From Ypsolopha sequella (Eukaryota; Arthropoda; Insecta; Lepidoptera; Ypsolophidae), in NCBI GenBank assembly GCA_934047225.1, contig OW204004.1, positions 5,770,401 to 5,834,400 of the forward strand: a DNA stretch of 64,000 nucleotides, read 5' to 3'. This document shows, piece after piece, positions 34,995 through 45,711 of this stretch. The position numbers were made by a program, and so were the translations under genes. The notes under the pieces are model-generated. The model saw only the letters and a list, made by a program, of their open reading frames with translations. It ran no database searches and was not told the DNA's origin. How positions within the stretch are numbered: the first letter of the stretch is position 1; every line of letters starts with the position of its first letter.

Positions 34995-35144
34995 GTAGCA
35001 TAGTATTTAATCGCGCGCGACGCCACTAGTTGAATCACATGTGCAAGGAGTTGACGTACTGTTTAATCGCAAAACTATCGTGTCACGCTCCTCGCACTTA
35101 TGATTCAACTTAGTGGCGTCGCGCGCGATTAAACACTGTGCTAC
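34995..35144. repeat. 150-bp palindrome ending in gtagca/gtgctac
   Basis: tttaatcgcgcgcgacgcca at 35006 pairs with tggcgtcgcgcgcgattaaa ending at 35133, and the match extends outward through gtagcatag and ctgtgctac. Those outer bases are the same gtagca/tgctac stem used by the 34018 array, so the palindrome may be one enlarged unit of that family. The CG-rich arms stand out from the AT-rich surroundings. Confidence 0.9.
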
Positions 35145-35561
35145 GGCTGCTAGAAGTTAATTAAAATTATCGAGAAATGGTTACTAGAACAAAATTTTAT
35201 GGCTTGAACTACGTTTTTAAAGGAACTCCTTGTCAAATCAAGTCATGATGGTTTATTTACTCGGTGTTCTGTACGGACAAAGTCGAAAGCAAAAGCTAGT
35301 TCGAAAATAAGTTTCTTCACGTTCTGTACAGTCGCATATTTAACAAATAGTCTTGAATGGTGTGCGAGTCGCGACTTATTTGGTGGTGGTTCAAAAGACG
35401 CGTAATATTACGTATGCCTCTGTATTTGGTCGCCGGTGATTAGCGAACACAGCTTATGGCTGGTTTTGGCCTTAAACTTGGCATTACTTTTTATGCAATA
35501 CCTTTTTCATGAGCCAATTGTTCAAGGAATAAGTAGGTATGCAAAAACCTAAAGAAATATA

Positions 35562-35822
35562 CAACGTGTAACAGAAAGGTGTAACCATATTTGAAGAGCT
35601 TATTCAGTCAACAGTATAGAACAAATTTTACTATGGAACAGTCACTGTATCTCGAAAAAAAAAAACGACTGTTTCATAGAAAAATGCAATGCCGCTCGGC
35701 CGAAATGTATGGAAGGGCAAATTATTTTTTGGGATTTCAGTGTTGCCTCCATAGTAAAAGTTGTTCTATACCATTGACTGAAAAGCTCTCCAAATATGGT
35801 TACACCTTTCTGTTACACATTG
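35562..35822. mobile_element. MITE with caacgtgtaacagaaaggtg ends
   Basis: 261 bp, terminal inverted repeats caacgtgtaacagaaaggtg and cacctttctgttacacattg, continuing inward through accatatttg and agagctt. TA flanks both sides, as for Tc1/mariner-derived elements. The 78-codon frame in it is spurious. Confidence 0.85.
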
Positions 35823-35934
35823 TATAATTATGTAGGTAGATATTTTTGACACACTCACTATACATTATGCAGATATTTTTGACAAATAGTACGTATACTA
35901 CTTATGAATAATATTCACGAGTAATGTCAACTGA

Positions 35935-36394
35935 CATTACTGACATTTTTGAATCACACGCCGTGAATCGTATATTCACGCACGAAAAAAACCACGTGCG
36001 AAATTCAATTCGATTGGTTACGATTTTACGTATTTTTGAATCAGTAGAAATCAATGTAAACGGTTTTCGTTTCACGTAAAAAAAATTAAAACCGGAAAGC
36101 AATATTTCGTTGATTTTAAAAACCGGTAATGAATAGTGGTGAATGGAACGTAAATTAAAAAGTCATAATGTCATGTCAGTCTCATTGATACATCGACATC
36201 GACATTTTCTTCTTGTCATTCTTGCATAGTTTCTACTAGTAGAGTGTAGTAGAGGTCGGAAAACGAGTGGGTCAGACCACTCGTTGCAGAATTCACGGAG
36301 AGAAGTTTCAAAAATACTGATTTCAAGTTTTCGTATGCGAATCATGCGGATTCATATGCGAATTGAAATTCGAATGATTCAAAAATACAGCTCC
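35935..36394. mobile_element. MITE family H (ctgtatttttgaatc ends), copy 1
   Basis: About 460 bp, from catttttgaatcacacgccg to gattcaaaaatacagctcc. Nearly the whole body is shared with 41627-42074, including aattcaattcgattggt, aaaaccggaaagcaatat, and gggtcagaccactcgttgca. No coding capacity. Lies 350 bp upstream of the FGF internal exon. Confidence 0.9.
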
Positions 36395-36410
36395 AATGCA
36401 TTATTATTAC

Positions 36411-36588
36411 AGATATTCTATCTCACGAAGTCCGTTTAGTTATGGTTGTAGTAGTGCGTGTACACGCACTTTTGTAGTGTGCGTAAACTCAGAGGCGCTA
36501 CAAAACGCGCAACACACACAAAACGCGCTTATCTGTACACGTCACTACTACAACCATAGCCAAACGGACTTCGTGAGATGGAATATCT
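36411..36588. mobile_element. Foldback MITE just upstream of the FGF exon
   Basis: 178 bp with 45-bp inverted repeats, agatattctatctcacgaag at the left and cttcgtgagatggaatatct at the right, including tatggttgtagtagtg. The core is rich in acacgcac/cgcgcaacacacac. Its right end is 158 bp before the exon's acceptor site. Confidence 0.9.
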
Positions 36589-36746
36589 ATACCCCATGTC
36601 AATTTGAAGTCTTTATTTAAAAACTACGCTTCTCCTTATAACAACCAAAACTGCCGACAGTTTCGACTCGAGCCTTTATCACCCACGAACCTCTCTTTTT
36701 ATTGCAATGATATTCTATCACTAACGAACCTCTCTCCTTGTTGCAG

Positions 36747-36850
36747 CGATACTTCAGCGTGCGACATTCAAGGTCGGCCTCCTGACGATCCAGGGGGTCT
36801 CCACCTGCCTCTACCTTTGCATGGACGCCTGCGGATTCCAATACGCTCAT
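36747..36850 (+). CDS. Fibroblast growth factor, internal coding exon
   Basis: A 104-base exon bounded by a polypyrimidine-ttgcag acceptor and a gtaagt donor. After a split first codon (phase two bases) it encodes ILQRATFKVGLLTIQGVSTC then LYLCMDACGFQYAH. This is the early part of the FGF beta-trefoil, matching the family pattern of (V/I)xIxGVxxxxYLCMxxxGxLY. The exon ends between codons and joins in frame to 50770-51249, whose first residues KDLSDDCMFDEHIEANNYNT continue the family consensus without a gap. FGFs are secreted ligands for FGF receptor tyrosine kinases; in insects they guide tracheal branching and mesoderm migration. The 5' exon or exons with the signal peptide were not identified. 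FGF membership is firm; subfamily (branchless-like or other) is not settled. Confidence 0.85.
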
Positions 36851-37137
36851 GTAAGTCGCTTCTACGTCTTCTGACTGCTGGGTTATGTAGTGTTAGTATT
36901 TTAGAGGTGAGGTGTACAAAAACGCCTGTTCCCATTGGTCTCGGTTAGTAAAGTCAAAAAATTTTAGTCAAAAAAGAGGTGACAACTGATACTTGGACGC
37001 AAGGAAAATCTAGCAATTATTATTGTCTTTTGGGTATAATAAATCCCAAAATCAGGCTTTTCTAAATCTCACCTGCTTGATAAAAACATAGCTATACAAA
37101 CTGAAAAAATATTTATATTTTACGAATTAATCACTTA

Positions 37138-37160
37138 TGTATATATATATATATATATAT
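37138..37160. repeat. (TA)n microsatellite
   Basis: About eleven TA units starting at gtatatatatatat. It lies inside the FGF intron, about 290 bp after the donor site. Confidence 0.9.
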
Positions 37161-38429
37161 AAAAAATGTAAGTATTCAACGTATTTACAGAAAAATAATG
37201 TAAAATTGAATGTGACAAAAAGGAGCAGACTCAGTACAGTACTAACTGCTGTGCGCTACAGATCAGCAAAACAACGCTTATCCTCGGCCTCATTTTTATT
37301 AACAACAATCATAGTTGAAAGTATATAAAAATAAAATATTGCAAAGAAATCGAGATCCGAGTTCTGCCTTCTATTTATCTGCTTCCAAATTTGACGATTA
37401 GATAATCGACAGCCATCAATCGATTATGGTATTCCCTTATGATATTTATGAACTATTAACAAAAATGTTGTCCACCCACTATATTACAAAACCATAACGA
37501 CTCCTCAAATAAAATAAGATTATTCGAAGCGAACCCACAGAATTATGACAACTTGGATCACAAAAACATTGACTTCCAAATTGAAATAGATCGGTTGTCA
37601 AACATTTCAATTAACAATAGAGAAAGAAAAAATATCTTTCGAACAATAGTTTTTTTCTCTGCGCGTTGGCGGTTATCCGGACGCTTTGAAGAACTTAAAT
37701 AGGTCTTTTAAATTGGGCTAATAATAGGATATTATCGGATGATCTATTTGACGCGATCTATCGATCAATCTCGTGTTGTGATAGATCGTCATCCTTTGAA
37801 TGCGCGTGCGACTCAGATGATGAAATAACATCTGTTGTAAAATAATGGAAATATTAACTTTCTAAATTCATTGAGTAGGCTATCGTGTTGGGTATTTTAA
37901 ATAAAGCTTGTGTTTATGTAATATATGTGAATAACCATCTAATTTACATTCAAAATTCAACTGAAACGACCGATCGACTGAAAAACGAAAAAAAAAAGAT
38001 TAACTTTATGTTTCTTCATAGAACCCTAAAAAGTGCTATTTAAGGTTAATCCTCTAGATAAAGAAAGATAGAGAAAAAAATGTATACGTGGTGTAGTGGT
38101 TGACCAAAAAAAAAAACAAATTATGGGGGTAATAAAAACAAAACACAATCACGATAACCATCGCTACCCCATGTTTGGACCGGATCAAAAATAAATAAAA
38201 GAAAAACTATAAATATAAATATTGATAGACGGTTTCAACACTTCTGTTAACCATACAAATATAACAATTATGCTTCGTATACATGCTTAAAATAAAAATA
38301 GATATACATGTCACTCGAAAAAAAAGACTCAATCAATTTAACGGTAGTCAAGTCAAGTTTAAAACAATTACGCAGCTAAACCCCTAAATTCCGGAATCCT
38401 GACATGCCGTTCCGGGTTCCCGCCATAAG

Positions 38430-38720
38430 TTATATCTCACTCAACCATTGAAAGCTCTTAACTCCATTTAGCACGTCGTTTATCTTCGTCAAGGGATTTT
38501 CATCTGCAGTTTGCTTGCATCCCTCTTTTTGGTTTGACATAACAAAGTAATCTCTTCTATCGAAAACTGCCTTTCTTGCAAAGAAATAAGGATCAAAGTA
38601 TTCTAGTCCACCGTTTTTAATAATTTTATCAGCGTATGGGGTGCGTTCGATTGTCAATAACTCAATTCGTGCGCTACTAATGACTTTGTTTTTGTTTTCC
38701 TGGCTTGTTGTTGTTTGTTT
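38430..38720 (-). CDS. Possible orphan coding exon or remnant, unknown family
   Basis: An open frame of about 95 codons (stop to stop) on the - strand, without a clear start. Its translation is protein-like: ARIELLTIERTPYADKIIKN, then LEYFDPYFFARKAVFDRRDY and a tail ending NGVKSFQWLSEI. The aromatic clusters and mixed charges are unlike the low-complexity frames elsewhere. It could be the last exon of a gene, an old gene fragment, or part of a transposon protein. No domain is recognised, no splice acceptor is convincing, and no other exon was found. It lies antisense in the FGF intron. Confidence 0.3.
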   Translation of the reverse strand, partial: KQTTTSQENKNKVISSARIELLTIERTPYADKIIKNGGLEYFDPYFFARKAVFDRRDYFVMSNQKEGCKQTADENPLTKINDVLNGVKSFQWLSEI

Positions 38721-39639
38721 TCAAAAATGGAACAGGTAGTGTGGCATCAGCATTTTTTTCTTCTCGATTTATTACTATTTTACCCCCACACTACAAGCGT
38801 CAGTCTGTCGCCAAGAATTTCGAACTTCGAACTCGCGCTCATCAATCTGAACAGAAAACGGGATTTGAAAAATTGACCCGATTTCAAAATCTAACGTAGC
38901 ACCTGCTAATCGTGGCTAGAATATGCACTTAGAATTACCAACCTTTTTAATAAGATCTTCTTCATAGATTTATGTTAATAGTTCAAATAGGTCTTGGTTT
39001 TCTGGGCAGATAGTGTTGTATCGTAGTGATCCCATTAAGTAGGCGCTACACTTACAAGAGCTTTGATAAGGGCGAAGTGACGTCATTAATCAGGAAGTTC
39101 TCGATTCATTAGAGAGGCGTGTGCTAGTCGATTTGTCATAAGAAGAAAGATGTGTGGCCGAGGCTTCGAAAGATATGGGGCAAATTGTTTTCGATGGATG
39201 GTCCTGTTTATAGTGCCTTTGATGTTGTGGGTGGAATTTCAATGCGATACTGGAACGTTTGGTATCAAGGTTTCAATCTTGAATTCGTTGGTAGAACAAT
39301 AGGAAATGAAATATAATGTTATTTGCAAACACACAGAATACGAATAAATTACAGTGAAACAGAAGATTTATTAAATATATAAACCTAAAAGCTTCAAACA
39401 AAATCACTTTTCAGTCATGGTTTAAGTTCAAGTTTATTATTTTATTATTATGTAACTCTTAACTATTATTATTATTATTATTTTGTCTTTCATACATACA
39501 CATTGACACACCCTCTCACACTCACACATACACTATACACCTACACACACAGAGAGGAACACCCTTCACATATTTACTTTAGTTTATTTTATTTTACACT
39601 ATATAATTTTACTTGTCTCACTCAATAAAACTATCATAA

Positions 39640-39830
39640 GATTCTGAATATTGGAAGAGCGCTGCTGCCTGAAACACCGGTCTAGAGTACTCTAGCACCT
39701 AGTTCGGGCACAGACGTACTTACTGGCAACTTGTTTTATGTAACTTGTTTTTAAGTAATCATGTACAATCAAACACTGTAATATGATAATTTGATTTAAA
39801 TAAACTATTAAATAAACTATTACTCCTACA
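39640..39830 (+). repeat. LINE-type 3' end with repeated aataaactatta tail
   Basis: ggaagagcgctgctgcctga is followed by sequence ending in aataaactattaaataaact. A tandem polyadenylation-like tail of this kind is typical of insect LINE 3' ends. No coding part is left. Upstream, 39420-39600 is ttattatta- and acaca-rich. Confidence 0.45.
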
Positions 39831-40859
39831 TACTCTTGTAACATTACTGAAATTAATGAAAATATAAATTACTCGCGAATCTATATTATGAATATGACGG
39901 TGTCTCTCGAGAGATGTTTAATGTCAGTTTCCTATACTTACACGATATTCGCGAAAGTTTTTAACGTATTCTTAGTCATCATTAATAACTTTATTAATAT
40001 TACTCCGATAAGTAATTTGTGTAGAAATCCAATACATTTGCGATAAAAAAAAACATTTCTTTTACTTTTTTTTTATGTTTTTGTGAATGCGGAAGTTTCA
40101 TGTATGGACTGCAATTTGCATTTTACAGTTCACACTTGGGGAACGGGGATTTATGTTGTGACGTTTAAAAATGGCATCCCTTAAAATAGCATAATAAAAG
40201 GAACTAAACGTTATAACTTATTTATTGTGTGAAATTCTTTTGAGCGAACAGTACCTGTAATTTAGTTCATGTACCTGCATTATTTTATTAAATATATGTA
40301 AGCCCAAAATGTATATTTGCTTGTTATATTGTCCCGTTTAAAATTAAATTACCTAGTTTAATTATGAAATTAAAATTAATGTATAATAGTGTACTTATAT
40401 AATTCGATTGTATATCTGTGTTTGATGATAAGCACCCAGTGCAGTTGGCAACTAAAGATACATAATATGCCATCAGGGCTGATGTTGCATATTTAAATGT
40501 CTAGTGGCAATGTTTATTTTATTTATGCATTGTATAATGCATTACCTAAAGCATTGTACCGAATTCCCAATGATATCTTATTTATTTAAATATATTATAT
40601 ATTTATTTATTTATTTATTTATCTATGTAGATAGTTTTTCATCTGCCTATTTTATAACTTGTTTGTATGGCCACATATTGATTACTCACTCGCTTATTAT
40701 CTATGTACGTTTATTGTACACCATTATTGTTGATTACTAATGTTATATAATTAAAATAGTAGTATGTATTATACTGTAACTATTTGTATCTATGTAAGTA
40801 TGTACATTAAAATGTCGGAAGTATGCGTGACAAAACAATGGTTCTGGCATAATAACAGC

Positions 40860-41005
40860 GTTGTAGTCTACTGGCTGCAACACATGCCGAGTCAAGGCCT
40901 TTTTACCCAGCACTTCATTTTGTTTTGTATCTAAAATGTGTTTGAATTAATTTGTTGATAGTGCTGAGTAAATAAAGATTATATCTATCTCTCTATCTAT
41001 CTATC
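40860..41005 (+). repeat. Retroposon 3' end with (TATC)n tail
   Basis: gtgctgagtaaataaagatt runs into atctatctctctatctatct at 40982-41005. A 3' UTR-like stretch followed by a tetranucleotide tail is the signature of a retroposed element end. Upstream coding is not recognisable, although ggctgcaacacatgccgagt resembles LINE 3' sequence. Confidence 0.5.
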
Positions 41006-41626
41006 ACTAAAAAGTATATGTTTGACCGTTTATAAAGTAAAATTTTCAGATTTCTCTTTAACTTTTACAATTCCAGAGGTGTCATTGACATCACTACCCC
41101 TCTTTGTACCGCTCGTCTATTAGTTGCGGTATGCGAACAACTCTGCGCAAGGGTAGAGTTTTAATAAATACCTCGCTACATTTTAGAACGCACCCTTTGC
41201 TTAAGAAAATACTGAATATTTAGAATAACTTCTAGTCCATGAGGAATTCGTTTTAGTGGTTATTTTCGAAATTTGTTGTTTAAGTTGAAGGTAAAATTGA
41301 GATTGAAAATTCCCGAGACAAATTAGATTGGGATAAGCTTCTCCTCCAAAGGTATTTCTATCTAAGTATAACTTATTTTATTTTTATTTTATTGATAAAC
41401 ATTATAGTATTAGTAAATCTTGATATTAGGAGCTCTGAACCGAAATTCGAGCCGGTGAGAATAATTAGAATTTTAGATCAATAACGTTATAAAAGTCGTT
41501 TTTTTATCAATTAAAAATTAAAGTATTATTGAAGAGCCCTAAACAAATTAAATTAAATTTTATACTAACTTATATTTTTACTTATATTATTCGATTCAGA
41601 GCTATTAAAAAATAAAAACCACATGA

Positions 41627-42074
41627 CTGTATTTTTGAATCACTCGCCGTGAATCATATATTCACGCACGAAACAAAATCACGTGCGAAATTCAATTCGA
41701 TTGGTCACGATTTTACGTATTTTTGAATCAGTAGAAATCAATGTAAACGGTTTTCGTTTCACGCAGAAAAAATTAAAACCGGAAAGCAATATTCCGTTGA
41801 TTTTAAAAACCGGTAATGAATGGAGGTGAACGGAATGTAAATTAAAAAGTTATAATGTCATGTCAGTCTCATCGATGCATCGACACCGACATTTTCTTCT
41901 TGTCATTCTTGCATAGTTTCTACTAGTAGAAATCGGAAAACGAGTGGGTCAGACCACTCGTTGCAGAATTCACGGAGAGAATTTTCATTACTACATTTGA
42001 TTTCTAGTTTTCGTATGCGAATCATGCGGATTCATACGCGAATTAAAATTCGAATGATTCAAAAATACAGCTCC
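41627..42074. mobile_element. MITE family H, copy 2
   Basis: 448 bp, ctgtatttttgaatcactcg to gattcaaaaatacagctcc. It matches copy 1 over nearly its full length and in the same orientation, with scattered substitutions and small indels. It is inside the FGF intron. Confidence 0.9.
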
Positions 42075-42220
42075 TGTATTTTTGAATCGTTCGTTTTCAA
42101 TTCACGTGCGAAAATATATACCTGTCTCATCTTGCAAATGACAAGTTCTGATGTGCTACGTGAGATGGGTATATACTTTCGCACGTAAATTGAAAACGAA
42201 CGATTCAAAAATACGGCTCC
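42073..42220. mobile_element. Short palindromic relative of family H
   Basis: 148 bp beginning ctgtatttttgaatcgttcg and ending cgattcaaaaatacggctcc. Arms of about 50 bp include gttttcaattcacgtgcgaa. It abuts copy 2 and uses the same terminal sequence but a different interior, so it is a sister family mobilised by the same end sequence, or a deletion product. Confidence 0.85.
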
Positions 42221-43283
42221 TGGTCTATTGCAATCTTGTTATAAGAAACTCATAATATCCTTATTATATTTTTCTTTCAGAAGCCTAACTTTTTAGAACG
42301 GACCTTTTTACATGATGTATTTAAATAATAAAAAATATATCCGTAAATAATAAAAAAAAAATGTATGTAAAGATATTTTTTCTTGTATCATATCATACAA
42401 GGACAGTGTACCAACACCTTTATTCTTATCTCGGACATAAGTAACGGTATCCTGTGGGAACTCGTCCAATCATTAACCAGGATTATTCAAACTAGTTCAC
42501 TTATTAAAGTTTCCTGCTACTAGTGACAAAATCTCTTCATTAAAATCCGTATAATTCGGTTAAATTATTGCAATCACGCGCTCAAGTGACCACCCTGGAG
42601 TGATCCCAGAAATTGTTTTTTTTTTGTCTCGATTGCTTTTAATCGAATAGCCATAGTTTGGTTTATTTTAAACCTAAGAAGGAAGTAAGCTTCAAAATAG
42701 AAAATAGTTGAAGTTTGTTCGTTTCATTTGTAAGTCGAACTCATGTAATGTTATGTATGTATTCGCGGATGACAATAACGAATTTTTAAATTAAAGAGAC
42801 AAACTTTAATTACACTAGTAGGATCATGAGAAACGTTTTTCCTAGAAATCTACTGCTATAAAATTTATTTATTTAGTTTACATAAACGAACTGGCAAGCA
42901 GCCAAAGAAACAAAGAAAAAAAACGAATCACTTGAAAAAATAGGAATTCCGAATTTATAAATTCGGACAAAAGGGTTTTGTCGCGCCACGAGCGCCGGCT
43001 GTGTGTTGCCATCACAAAAAATGAAGGACAAGAAAAAAGTGTAAAAGAGCCCCCAAAATAGACATAATTTATATCGGAATTAACGATCTCTTTGTGTGTT
43101 TTTGCTGTAATTTTTATTTACGATTGTTTACCCTATTTTATGTTTTAATATGCCGCATTATTTATGGATCTAAGATTCTTGTTGGAAATATGTATTGATT
43201 GAGTCAGTTTTATTAAGCGATATTTAAAAAAAAAAGAAAAGCAGTAAAACGCATATTTGACACTTCATGTAATTACCAAGTAT

Positions 43284-43546
43284 CAGTGGCGTGCACAGAA
43301 CTTTTTGCTGGAAAAGCAAACAATTGGTCAAGAACAACAATAAAAAAAATATGAAAAAATTTAAATATCACTTTGAAAAAAAAAAGTTTGTATAGGAAAT
43401 TTTCACTCTAGGGTAGACATTGTCTACCCTGGCGTCATACAAAATTTTTTTTTTCAAATTGGTATTTAAATTTTTTCATATTTTTTTTATTGTTGTTCTT
43501 GACCAATTGTTTGCTTTTCCAGCAAAAAGTTCTGTGCACGCCACTG
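43284..43546. mobile_element. hAT-like palindromic MITE, 263 bp
   Basis: Ends cagtggcgtgcacagaactt and aagttctgtgcacgccactg. The inverted arms run almost to the centre (gggtagac/gtctaccct). Flanked by caagtat on both sides (43277-43283 and 43547-43553), a seven- to eight-base target duplication. The CAGTGGCG start and the duplication size suggest hAT. Confidence 0.9.
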
Positions 43547-43944
43547 CAAGTATAGAATATAGATAGACTGTAATAACGCATATTTGACACTTCATGTACT
43601 TACAAAGCTTTTACCAAATGAAAATTTATTTATCTATATTATATTTATTTATCTTTCAGTTTATCTAGACTATACGTACAATAAAACCCAAAAATTAGAA
43701 TAGCTACTTAAAATGTATGTAACTTGTCGCCACACTTTTAAATCATAATTAAAATAACATAAAAATTTGTGAAAAAGCCCTCGCTAGAATTCTCCAAAAT
43801 GTTTCAAATGACAATCGTCCCCACACAGAACCTTGATGTTGTGACTTTGTTGGTTGACAACGAAACTTTTAGTCGCCTTGCGTGACCAATGACCACACCA
43901 ATAGGTGGAGGATGGAAATAGATTGAAAATACGCCTCTTTCCTT

Positions 43945-44540
43945 ATTCAAATAGTTTATTCAAATTCAAATAGTTTATTTTGCAAAGCAGGTACCTATAG
44001 ATAAATAAACTTTTTACACGTCAAATTTAATCTAATAAAGAAAATATATGTAATAAAATAATAAATGTACATGAACTAAATTAAAGGTTTATTTAATTTA
44101 TGTAGCAATATATTTACGATTAAAATGATAGGTAAAATATATATTATACAAGGTAAAAACCAATCAGCCGCCCGAACCCATACCGGAGACCCGGCCAGGG
44201 ACCAGGAACAAGGTTCAATGATCACCAACCGAGCCCCCAGCACGAATCCAGGCGGCCGACCAAATCCCATCCTATATACTACATACTAATAGGTTACATT
44301 ATTACATATATAAATACATGCCTACCTCCGCCCATTCGATTAGTCTTGCTAAGAAGAAGGGCAAGAAACTTAGCAAGATCATGTTTTTTTTTCAACATAA
44401 AACTTATACTATACAATATATGACTTATATCTACTTTAACCAAGGGATAAGAAAATACAAGACAGCAGGAATTCAGGTTAATGAAAAAAAGAAAAACATA
44501 TATATATTTGTCTACCTGTCTCATATAGTCCTTTTCCTTT
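43945..44540 (-). repeat. LINE 3' end on the - strand
   Basis: On the - strand, ttgctaagtttcttgccctt then cttcttagcaagactaatcg and aatgggcggaggtagg are a familiar 3' block of a lepidopteran LINE. It ends in a tandem aataaactatttgaatttga tail at 43947-43985. The open frames in the region (for example 44076-44270) are within this 3' sequence and do not look like genes. Confidence 0.55.
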
Positions 44541-44717
44541 TACAGTCTGTAATCAATTAATGTTACCCACGGGTATTCCAAAACATTTTTTATCACCTAC
44601 AATTTGTACCGTAGGTCCTCATATAATAATATAGTATAATTGGAACACCATGTCTCTATCTCTTACTATTACGAATAGTATTCAAAGGCAAATTAAATAT
44701 AATTCTACTACATCGCC

Positions 44718-45297
44718 CTGGTGACCGAAAAGATGATAGACCATCCAAGCAGGGTTGCCAGATATCAGCTACCTCAATTCGCCCAATTTTGACTACCGAG
44801 TAGCCTAAATCGCCTAATTATTTATTTTTGTCAAGTAGCCTAATTCGCCTAACATTTTGAGCTATGTAGCCTAAATTAAGCCCAAATAAAGAAGAAACGT
44901 ACAGTGCAATTATAAAGTCATGAAATAAATAGGGGCGCCACTTTCTTAAAATGTGAGTTAAAATGAGTTAGAAAGATTGTTTTCTCTATGATAAACGCGT
45001 TTGTCTATCTCACTCCTACAAATTTAGTGGATGCAATGGAACGCAAGCAGCGTGAAAGAACTGCGGACGTACTATATTACGTTTTGTTACAAGCATTTTA
45101 TGGAATTATTCAATAAATTTGGAGTAATCCTGAAATAGCCTAAATCGCCTGTTCTTTTTTCCTAGGTAGCCAAAATGGCTACTGGTAGCCGATCTGATTT
45201 TTAGGTCGCCATTTGACCCCCTAAGGTAGCCTAAATGGCGATAATTCTCCTAATCTGGCACCACTGCTGGTGACCGAAAAGATGATAGACCATCCAA
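44718..45297. mobile_element. hAT-like element flanked by 31-bp direct repeats
   Basis: The element proper, 44750-45266, starts cagggttgccagat and ends atctggcaccactg. Internal sequence is a degenerate array of gtagcctaaatcgcc units. The 31 bases at 44718-44748 (ctggtgaccgaaaagatgat and so on to ccatccaa) recur exactly at 45267-45297, directly abutting the element. A normal hAT duplication is 8 bp, so the 31-bp repeat is unusual. Confidence 0.8.
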
Positions 45298-45356
45298 TCC
45301 AGGACACCACAGTAAACATTTGCAAAAAAATACAAATTGAAATTGGCTCGGTCGTT

Positions 45357-45711
45357 CAAGGCGCTACGGAAAAAAATCGACACTTTAAGAACTTGCATAT
45401 CTACTTCAGTAAATAATGTATTATTTTGATAAAATAGTATATTATTTTTGGAATCTTTTTCTAGGGATCTGTTAAAACAGAAACGCGATTGGAAAAATTC
45501 GGCTCGATAGAAATATTTATTGAAATGAGGTCTTTTTCGACACCAATTCTCCTGGTTTGACAACTTAGAATGACATTTTGATAGCAACTTTAGTACATTT
45601 TATAAAAAATCGACTTTTTGCTACTTTTCCACGAATCCGTCCCTCTCGCACTGAGGGTTTTTTTCGCATATGGAGTAACAGAGAAGCTAAAACTTTTACA
45701 TATCGCCTTAA
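45357..45711. mobile_element. MITE family G, copy 2
   Basis: Ends caaggcgctacgg and tatcgccttaa. The right 110 bp is nearly identical to 33063-33172 (ctacttttccacgaatccgt, catatggagtaacaga). The left half is diverged. The 118-codon and 84-codon frames in it are spurious. Confidence 0.75.

Noticed and set aside
36604..36948. 114-codon + strand frame overlapping the FGF exon
   Set aside because: It is in another frame from the FGF exon and reads through both splice sites; the exon frame gives a known family motif.
38090..38110. tRNA A-box-like gtggtgtagtggttgacc
   Set aside because: No cloverleaf, B-box or SINE body follows; the match is short.
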